From: Limonium bicolor
Taxonomy: Eukaryota > Streptophyta > Magnoliopsida > Caryophyllales > Plumbaginaceae
Length of the DNA stretch: 64,000 nt
Direction of reading: 5' to 3'
Assembly: GCA_023374045.1 (NCBI GenBank)
Contig: CM041776.1
Span: 478,505,375 to 478,569,374 of the forward strand
Both the position numbers and the translations under genes were made by a program. Shown here piece after piece: positions 56,294 through 64,000 of the stretch (within the stretch, counting starts at the first letter, position 1; the number at the start of each line of letters is the position of its first letter). The notes beneath the pieces were generated by a model. That model did not search any database. It worked only from the letters and a program-made list of their open reading frames with translations, and had not been told where the DNA came from.

Positions 56294-58316
56294 TGTAACA
56301 CCCCTCTCAAACAATGACGTAATAATCACTCACGTGAACAGGAATAAATGCGTCTCACAGTGGAAGAAATGTCAGTAATAGAACTCACATGGGTGTTACT
56401 TGCCATCACTCGCCCATACGAGTGATGTAGCAATACAACAACTTAACAAAATGAAAACATAATAATACAACCCGCGGTGACAACGAGATACCTCCTACAC
56501 GTCTATCTAAGTCTCAAAGTATGACAACAGTGAGCATCTAGACATACTCCAAAACTTACAACCAATTTCAGTGAAACAACTTAATACATAACAAGGTACG
56601 TGCGGTAAATCCAAAATCCACAACATCCTAACTACCCGGCCCCGCACTCCGGCTTCGTCCGTGATCATCAACCTGCATAGAGCCATAAAGGCTCAGCGAT
56701 AAACGCTGAGTATGCCGAGTCTGGACCCTAATGGTCAATTAGGTTGTATTAACCGTCTTTTTATTAGGTTCGTTACATGCAATGTCAGTTTACAGAGTAT
56801 AGCAGGAAACTGTAAAACATAATTAAGCATGTAACAATCATCACAGGTATACACAGAACAGCAGCACATCGTACAATACATTAGCATCGATAATTCACAA
56901 GTTGTTCTTAGTTTCACATCTTCACGTATCACAACGCTCGGCCCACCGGGCCTTCACATATTGTTGGTTAGGTTAGCACTGTCGGGAGTCAGTTAGGACA
57001 ACCCGAAATGTATTCACTTGGACAGTAGTCCCACGTACACACAAGGTGCTCACTGCCCTGATCATCCGAAGACTCTGGGACTATTTCACTTTGCCTTTGT
57101 AAAGGCGTCCATTTAGGTGGCCAAGGGCCTGGTGCCAATGGTAGCACACTCCGCCTGTCGATCTATCTAGGCTCGTTCAGGATTAACTAGGGAAAACCCG
57201 ACACAGGTTAACCCAAGAGATCTCTACGCGCGACCAGCAGCCAATGACTGTCTGGATTAAGGTTCACATCACTTCCATTCACACTCCACTGTTAGCTTCG
57301 TTAGTTAGTAATTCAGTTACAGTTTTAAACATGGAGAACATCACTTATTTGTTGGCTGCCCTATGGGTCTTACGCATGCCTAGAATGATTCTAGGTAGTA
57401 TTTATGTTTGAGTTGAAGCTCTAGGGACCGACAATGTCGTGTCCCATCCCTAAGTGTCTTACTTAGGTTATAACTACATACTTGTAATACTTAGTGTATT
57501 AGGTCAGGCAATGGTAATCACAGTCACACAACTCGTATATGTAGTTTTATATAAGCCGATCTATAGTCGACATAGTATTAGTTCGTGCATAAATAAGTAA
57601 TGCAGTAAACACATATCCACAATCATACATGTTATCAAACAAATCCGGGCCCGAGGAATTCCTCAGGACAACTCGGATCAAACTCCTTTACATACCGTGC
57701 ACCGTGTCTAGGATCGTGCAGTGTAGACCGCTTAGCCTAACGAGCGCGCACGTCTGAAGGACGATCTAAAATACAAAGAACGCTAAGTGTCAGTCTACAT
57801 GACAGTAGGTTTTGGTATTTCCGAATAACGTCTGTAATCCTAGTAGTACACCCCGGATTCCAACTGTTACTAGTTAAGGTACCGTTGTCCTTAAAACTCC
57901 TTACTCATAGTATGTATTAATATACGGTTTACTGTGGAGTCGGTTTCATAAGACGTCGTAGTTAACGTTTCCAACGTAGGAATTATATTTTCCAAACCGT
58001 AGAAGTTTATAGTGTTACACTTATACAGGTTTGTTCGCGCTTGTATATTTATTTTAACTGTTACCTCGTTTGCACCGATATAGTGCTATTCTTTAATATA
58101 CTTTATATTACACAACTCCTCAATTACGTAACAAGTTAAATTTATATAAGACCTTAAAACTTTATAGCATATAATTATACTAAGGAGTTAACATTTAGTA
58201 TTCACTATTACAGGGCTTGTAAACCATAATTTATGTAGGTTACTTGCGCCAGTAACTTACGTGCATAAATGCACATTGGTTCTTAATGGGATATGAAACC
58301 TTATATTACTTACATG

Positions 58317-58380
58317 TTATTATATTATTATATTATTATATTATTATTATTATTATTTTATTTTATTTTTTATTTTTATT
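58317..58380. repeat. (TTA)n and T-rich simple sequence
   Basis: About 11 TTA-type units followed by TTTTA runs inside solo LTR K. The frame 58293-58541 across it is composition driven. Confidence 0.85.
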
Positions 58381-58626
58381 TCCATTCCCGATTATTTTTC
58401 ATACAAACATCATATCTTAACCATAGTATTCTATGTCATTTTACACTATGGCTTACATTCTTATTTTTGGCATATATTTGTATACATATGCTTGCGTTTA
58501 GCATGTTAGTTTTGACAACTATGTTTTTTTTTATCACATAGTATTGTTTTGTACAATTACCTTATGATATCATGTAGCATGATATTTTACATGTCGTTGA
58601 ACTTTATAACATATAGTTTTGGTAAC

Positions 58627-58631
<5 letters not shown>

Positions 58632-58664
<33 letters not shown>
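58632..58664. repeat. (AT)n microsatellite
   Basis: About 16 AT units. A shorter AT run is at 58763-58779. Confidence 0.9.
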
Positions 58665-58669
<5 letters not shown>

Positions 58670-59018
58670 GCCGAAATGATATACATATGCACCTATTACA
58701 CTTGTACTTCTTAACTTATGAAATTTCCATTGGTTACCGTATAGTCACTTAACTTATACCATAATATATATATATATATCTTATTCCATAGCATCAAAAC
58801 TTGTAATAGAATGTAACCTATGGTTTTATAATGCTTTGTTATAATTGTTGAAAAGGTACATATTTTATTTCATTCCCCTTTCAAATCCCAACTTCATAAC
58901 TTTTACAATTTTACCATTTATTTTATGACACACCATATTCATCATACACTATAACATTTAACCATATAGTATATGTATTGTATAGTTTCAAAAATTCCGA
59001 AATCATGCGCAGACCTTA

Positions 59019-59189
59019 GGGTCTGTTTGGTTTCAATTCAAACTTGTATGATTATACCTTTTCCTCAAACCTTATAACATTTATTCATAATATATGTTAT
59101 ATCACCAAAACCTTATAATATTTACAACATATAGTTTTATATGTTATTATTACTATTATTATTTTTTTCTAGTAATACCGAACAGACCC
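59019..59189. mobile_element. Tourist-like MITE candidate, 171 bp
   Basis: Terminal inverted repeats GGGTCTGTTTGGT (left) and ACCGAACAGACCC (right) differ at one base. The interior is AT-rich and non-coding. TTA precedes the left end and TAG follows the right end, so the expected TTA duplication is imperfect. GGG..TGTTTGG ends are typical of Tourist/PIF-Harbinger MITEs. It lies within solo LTR K. Confidence 0.5.
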
Positions 59190-61340
59190 TAGGTCTGTTT
59201 GGTTTTATTGTTTTTCCAGCAACAATTTTTCCTTTAGTTACACAATGGCCACACATTATCATATCTTATATACATAGGTTATATTATATGGCTTTAACAT
59301 TTGTTATTTGTATCACCTATGGTTTTATATCATTTAAATTCAAACAGCCCCCTAGCGGTTTCCCTAAATTTATTTTTCCGCCCCAATTTTTTTTTCCTAA
59401 TTACATGTTGACCCCATTTTACATAATATACTCGCTACATGTCACAAACTATATATTATACCCTTTTATTAATATAATCACTTATATAACTCCAAAAATT
59501 CCCAAATTTAATACCTAGGTTATAAATCATCATATTAACCAACCTATACCCCCAACCTTTCGGTAATTTCACACTATTCCCCAAAAGTTTAGTAAATTCA
59601 ATATTTAACCTATAACTTTACTATAAGTTCATAGATTAGTTATTTTTACATTAAATTTTGTCAAACCCCTTAATATGGTCTATATTGACCCACTAACTCT
59701 CAGTTTGACCCGAAATTTATTTTATTTACGGTTTGACCCCCATAATTTTCAAAATTACATTTTTGTCTCAAAACTTTATTAAATTTTACAAAATTCATAA
59801 GATAAGGTTTTAATACTTTATTTTCGGCTTTAACCCATGTTTAGCCCCTAAAAATTATTTTTAATTTCAGAAAATCCCAAAACAATTCGGTATTGGTAAT
59901 TACCCTCCTAAACTCATTGTAACCTTAATAAACATGCTTTAAATGGCCTAAAAAACGCATGGTCTTAATACAATAATTACCATAGGATGAAATTTACAAC
60001 AAATGTCACAAAGGACATATCATGGTTACGGTTTTCATACAACCTACCCAGAAGTTTGTATAGTTTATTTCTAACACATTAAAATCATTCCTTTGACCGT
60101 ATAGGTCATCAACACTCCAACTAACTACTAAAATGTTATGTTGTATTTACATGCATAGCTAAATTATAACACCATTGTTAACCCCTCGGCTGATGCATGT
60201 ACATAGTAATATCTCATAAAACTATACGGTAGTTCAAGGTAAGTATTCCTCACCTTAGTTTATGTTTTTTTTTTGTCACCAAGCTCACCAACACTCTCTT
60301 TAGCTCTCGGTTTGTCTAGGGCTGGACTTCGTTTCTGATCAAGCGTTGTGCAGAGCATTTCCCCATGGTCCCATGGAGGTTTTGGCAGCGTTTTAAGCTG
60401 GGAAAAAGAGTATGTTTAGTTACACATTACATAGGCTACTTAAGGTTTGGTTTTGCCTAGCAGCGGTATGGTTTTTACCTTGGGTAGGAGCTGGTTCTGA
60501 ACCTCGTTCACGCCTGGCGCTTCAAGAGTAACAGAAAACATTAGAAGGGTACTTACTCAGCTTGTAAAACCGGTAAGAAAACAGGGAAATGTCAGTTTCT
60601 TTTTCCTACCGAGAGTGGTACAGCAAGGATGATTTGCTTGGTTTTCTTGTTGCCTAAATCTGGGTATACCCCCTGGTTTTACGTGGAGAAAACAAGAGGT
60701 AAGGCTCATGACATGCTTGTGACATTACCGGCAAGAGCAAGGGAGGAGAGCGGTAGTTATACCTTATCGATCTGGTGAAGAAAGGCTATGTTCGTGAGTC
60801 TCTTCTCCCTCCTCAACCTGAGTGCATTTCACTGGTTTTCTTTTCCACATACAGATAACAGTAAAAGAAGAGTTTAGTAACAGCTAGAGGTACTACCGAG
60901 AATGGAGAAGGAGTTCAAGACCAGCTATGGCTAACCGGCAAAGAAAAACAGTGAAGGAAGCAGTGTGTGCTTACCGAAGTGGTGATGGGAAGAGGGTTGC
61001 ACACTCGGGTTCTTCCTTCCTCCACAACCTGCTTCACTCCTCCGGTTTCTACGAGAAGACCAGCCGGTACAGAAGCTCAGGATAGCTAAACATGTCACTG
61101 GTACAACAATGGAGCAAAAACGTGTTGAAACTCACGTAAAGAAGTAGAGGAAAGGACTCAGTACGTGCTGGGTCTATTACCTAGATAGAGAAGGTGTCCA
61201 AGCTGAGGAGTTTATGTAAGTTTTACCTTGAGAAGACAAGGAAGCTAGCTTCCCTCCTTCTTCCAATTCAGACCGTGCTTCCCCCCTGTTTTTACCTTCC
61301 AACTCGCTTCAGTTGCTGGGTGAGAATGAAGAGCGGTTAG
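59190..61340 (-). other. Non-coding body of solo LTR K
   Basis: AT-rich to about 60250, then more balanced sequence with purine-rich plus-strand stretches. No gene is recognised. The 125-codon frame at 59141-59518 is hydrophobic and AT driven, with no homology that I see. Confidence 0.5.
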
Positions 61341-61500
61341 TTTATTGCAGAGAGGAAGGACAGACGAGGAGGATGAGTATTTTCTGGCCGTGAAACTCAC
61401 CTACGTCCTGGAGCAGCGACTGAAGTTGTGGGCAGCTCTCGGTGGGAAGGACAACGAGGAGAGAGCTGAGGTTTTACGGTTTGAAGAAGATGAAGGTACA

Positions 61501-61528
61501 GGAGAGAGGAGGAGGAGGAGGAGGAAAC
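61501..61528. repeat. (GGA)n purine tract
   Basis: GGAGAGAGGAGGAGGAGGAG and on. On the LTR's transcript strand this is a C/T-rich leader. Confidence 0.85.
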
Positions 61529-61852
61529 CGATAATAAGTTGTGGTCGTTGGTCTGCTAGAGTCTCGCGTGGGAACTTGCGAGAGTTATGGGCGATTTGAA
61601 GAATTAATCCCCTCTGTCGCATGAGAATTTGTGGGCAACTGGAAGAATGCCTAATTCTGTCGCATGGGAATTTATGGGCAACTGGAAGAATGCCTAATTC
61701 TATCGCATGGAGATCTGTAATGGTATCGACTTTTAGGTATCGAAACAGGTGAGGAGCGTTCCCATTAAGGCGTGTTTGCCCCTGCTCCTCCTGGTGTGAC
61801 CTTAGTAGCGAGGCTACTTAATTCTATTTGTTGGTATCTATACCGAATTCAA

Positions 61853-61941
61853 GTACAGCTCAAGCGGTTAAGGTTTTGGGATAGGTACGAAAGTTCTCGG
61901 GTTCGAATCCCGGGTAGAGCACGTTGCTCTCTTTTTTTTTT
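61853..61941 (+). ncRNA. tRNA-like sequence (SINE head or tRNA relic) with T-run
   Basis: A-box-like AGCTCAAGCGGTTAAGG (61857-61873) and a perfect B box GGTTCGAATCC (61900-61910) within CTCGGG-TTCGAAT-CCCGGG, a good T arm. The 3' acceptor strand GTAGAGCAC has no matching 5' strand (GTACAGC instead), so a functional tRNA is unlikely. A run of ten T (61932-61941) follows at the distance of a Pol III terminator. It could be a tRNA-derived SINE head or a decayed tRNA copy. It lies antisense to the LTR K transcript. Confidence 0.5.
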
Positions 61942-62251
61942 CAGCCTTATTTATGCCTATTTCTTGTATATTTGTATGTACATATATATAAGCGACTATT
62001 TTGTTATGTCACGTTGTTGATTAAACATTTGTACGGGTACGACTATTTTATTTGTCGTGTTTTAGTTATATGTACAACGTTATAATCTCGTAACGTTGTG
62101 TATATGTACCTATATATCCGTATGTACATAAGTACGGTAATATTAAACTGTTAGTTTGTTCGCAAGTTATTACATGCTTGATTGTTTATACCTCAATATA
62201 GTTACTTATATATTTAAATAATGTTTAATTATTTATGGGTATTTCAGTCAG

Positions 62252-62897
62252 CCCACCACAAAACGTGCCAGCAATTTACCTGTATGTCGTGTTAGACTAC
62301 AATGTTTAATGCACCTTAATGTGAATTGGGGGGGTTAATGTCACAAACGAACGCACCCTAAATGTTTATTATTTTTACTATTTGTTATTTTAAAATTAAA
62401 ATATAGAGTTTTCAACTTATTAATAAACTAGCACAAAGTAATTATAAAGAGTTTATTTAATTTCGTCTCATCAATAATTAAACATATCTAGTTTTATCCA
62501 TCATATACCTTGTTAATTGAAACACATTAAATACCAACAACGCTCCTAGTCATTTGGTAATAGTAAACTTTTGGTTATAATTGCTTTTTTTTCTAAACAA
62601 AATCTTGGTTATGCCAATGAACTTATATTACTAATATAATTTCTATGTATATGTTGTATACATAATATTGTTTTAATATATGTAATATATAATTTTGTTT
62701 TAATATATATACAATTAATGTAGTTATTTGTGGCTGCTTTATCTAGAAATTGGTTTGGCCTTGGCAAAGAATGTGTTAATTGGTTGGGCTGACTTACGGT
62801 GAACCCAACAATAAAAGAAGAACCCTTAGTTGAATTTTTCCAAAATTGTTTATTAGAGCAACTCCCTTGCGATTTTCTTGATAGCAAACTTTTTTCT
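62252..62897. other. AT-rich unassigned flank
   Basis: Continuation of the DNA that received solo LTR K. Contains ATATATGTAATATATAATTT-like stretches. The frames at 62609-63054 on the minus strand are not supported by any family. Confidence 0.35.
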
Positions 62898-63688
62898 TGT
62901 TGGGTTTAATGTTTTTTAAGTGTTCAGGAATAAGCATTCTCAGAAATGCTTGTTTACAAGTGGATTCTTTTTGTCTGATCGGTGCCCAACTATCGGGCAC
63001 ATGTCCTTGACCGTTCAAGACGAAGCTTAGAAGAAGACTCGTGCTCAATACCAAAACTGTATCACTTAGAGACTACAACCATCACTTGGAAACTTCTAGG
63101 AAAGCTACTGATGATCAGCAACCGAAGACACCAACTTGCGGTTCGTGGGGACGTCAACTTGCACCTACAAGCTTGACTTCCAGCAAACGAATATGAAGCC
63201 TTCATATGTTGCCTACAAGTCTAGATCATCAGGTGATCATTGTTGGAGACAATGTCTGAAGAATAATTGAAGCCGCCATAGGTGTTAGTTGAGATACCAA
63301 GTTGAACTTGCATCTGCCTACAAGCATAGTTGAGTAGGCGCTCAAATGGCATGGAAGGTTTTCCAAGTAACTGGTGAATTTAGTTGAAGTCTACAAATCA
63401 GCTAGTAGAAGCTGGATCTCTATATATGCAAAATCGGATCTCATTTGTAACATAAGTTGTTGGAACACTTATTTACAAGATAGAGACTAGAGAGCATATC
63501 ATTGTAAAAGCTAAACTTAAGTGTAAGCTCCAGTCTCATTGAGTGATTGAGTCTGCAAAAGTGAGGAATAATGTGAGTGAGTGGAGTGTAAACTCATAGT
63601 GTTGAGAACACAGGGTAGCTTGGACAGTCGAGAAACAATCATAGGATTGCTGGAAGACTATCAGCTGAAGTAGTTCATCCAGGATAGA
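62898..63688 (+). repeat. Possible Ty1/copia LTR remnant with TATA box
   Basis: Starts at a candidate TGTTGGGTTTAATG. It contains many AAG/ACTTG-rich imperfect repeats (GAAGACTCGTGC, CAACTTGCACCTACAAGC), a TATATAT motif at 63421-63427 and an R-U5-like tail with GTTGAGAACACAGGGTAGC. The layout resembles copia LTRs, but no partner LTR, primer site or exact 3' end can be shown. Confidence 0.35.
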
Positions 63689-64000
63689 TGAAATACCCCT
63701 AAATTAATTTACATTAATTTAGGGGATTTCTTTTGATAAAAACCCTAAATGTTATTATTACACACCAACCTAATATATAGTATTATTTAAAAATTATTTG
63801 GGGGACTTCTTTTTTAAACCCTAAATAATAATATAAATTAAATTAATTTATTATATAGTATTATGAATTTAATAACAAGATTTATAAGTCAATAAATCTT
63901 GAAAAAATTCCTAGACACTCCAATTATATTATAAAGATTTTAGAAATATTGGGAGCATTGATTTGGAACATAAAAGTCAATATAAAATTATAGAAACCTT
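63689..64000 (+). repeat. Start of another TGAAATACCCC-type LTR
   Basis: TGAAATACCCCTAAATTAAT matches the termini of LTRs F, G and K and leaves the window. Directly inside it is a perfect 13-bp inverted repeat, CCCCTAAATTAAT (63696-63708) and ATTAATTTAGGGG (63713-63725). Further ACCCTAAAT words follow. The other end cannot be seen. Confidence 0.5.

Larger units (their letters stand above)
56294..62246 (-). mobile_element. Solo LTR K, about 5.95 kb, Tekay/Del-like, duplication GTCAG
   Basis: The plus strand starts TGTAACACCCC and ends GGTATTTCA; on the minus strand this is TGAAATACCC..GGGGTGTTACA, the same termini as LTR F. GTCAG flanks it at 56289-56293 and 62247-62251. No primer site, polypurine tract or second LTR is seen inside. 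GCTCAGCGATAAACGCTGAG near 56691 and GTCCCAG/CCTAAATGG blocks near 57000-57120 (minus strand) match the order of blocks near the end of LTR F. A C/T-rich leader with a donor-like GTAGGTGAGT (minus strand, about 61395-61405) supports the orientation. It is therefore the product of LTR-LTR recombination, of a family different from F/G. Confidence 0.75.

Noticed and set aside
59141..59518. 125-codon hydrophobic frame that might look like a membrane protein
   Set aside because: The sequence is AT-rich and T-rich. The frame starts inside the MITE candidate and has no conserved motif, so the hydrophobicity follows from base composition.
61345..61599. 84-codon acidic/basic frame next to a GGA repeat
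   Set aside because: It is antisense to the presumed leader of solo LTR K, starts at a non-ATG codon and is driven by the GGA repeat.
61853..61922. Functional tRNA gene
   Set aside because: The acceptor stem strands do not pair and the D stem is weak. A relic or SINE head fits better.

Overview
The window is plant nuclear DNA made almost entirely of nested, non-coding LTR retrotransposons. No intact host gene is visible. No open reading frame resembles a complete gag, protease, reverse transcriptase, RNase H or integrase. The longest frames lie inside minisatellites or LTRs. The signs of a plant genome are LTRs with TG..CA ends, an Arg-type and an initiator-Met-type primer binding site, a Tekay/Del-style 3' end, a SANT/Myb-like transposon gene relic and a Tourist-like MITE. 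I cannot name the species.

Layout. Five copies of one Ogre/TAT-like, apparently non-autonomous family lie in minus orientation. Element 1 spans 1-7139, with its 3' end outside the window. Element 2 spans 8216-16645, with target duplication ATAGG. Element 3 spans 16826-25567, with the outer end of one LTR lost. Element 4 survives as pieces at 27392-27613 and 42509-46493. Element 5 spans 47532-55570, with target duplication ACTTA. Each copy that is complete enough shows a 1.7-2.0 kb LTR, a polypurine tract reading GGGGGGCAATC on the minus strand, a block of minisatellites next to it, a pair of palindromes, a conserved non-coding core with a relic basic ORF, a TGGGCC-rich stretch, a hairpin-rich leader, and a primer binding site complementary to a tRNA 3' end. 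Elements 1 and 2 both sit inside one older plus-strand LTR of the same family (7140-8215 and 16646-16670).

A second family is a 14.1 kb element in plus orientation (28088-42192, duplication AAGCA). It has 4.3 kb LTRs and a 5.5 kb internal region without recognisable coding capacity, so it is a LARD-like relative of Tekay/Del chromoviruses. It is inserted in foreign DNA that interrupts element 4. A third LTR of similar type, about 5.95 kb, is a solo LTR in minus orientation (56294-62246, duplication GTCAG). It carries a MITE-like insert and a tRNA-like sequence. Another LTR of this type starts at 63689 and leaves the window.

The oldest layer shows between insertions. It comprises a SANT/Myb-like pseudogene (46500-47345), a weak possible transposase relic on the far side of element 5 (55803-55985), older LTR remnants at 25568-27391, and a Ty1/copia-like LTR remnant near 62898-63688.

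The most unusual content is in the Ogre-like family. The same series of short repeat monomers recurs in the same order, but each copy has amplified a different monomer. Purine tracts resembling the polypurine tract, two of them fused to perfect palindromes, recur inside the element. The transcribed part of the LTR is packed with alternating GTCCG/CGGAC motifs. All boundaries were read by eye, and copy numbers described as 'about' are eye counts.
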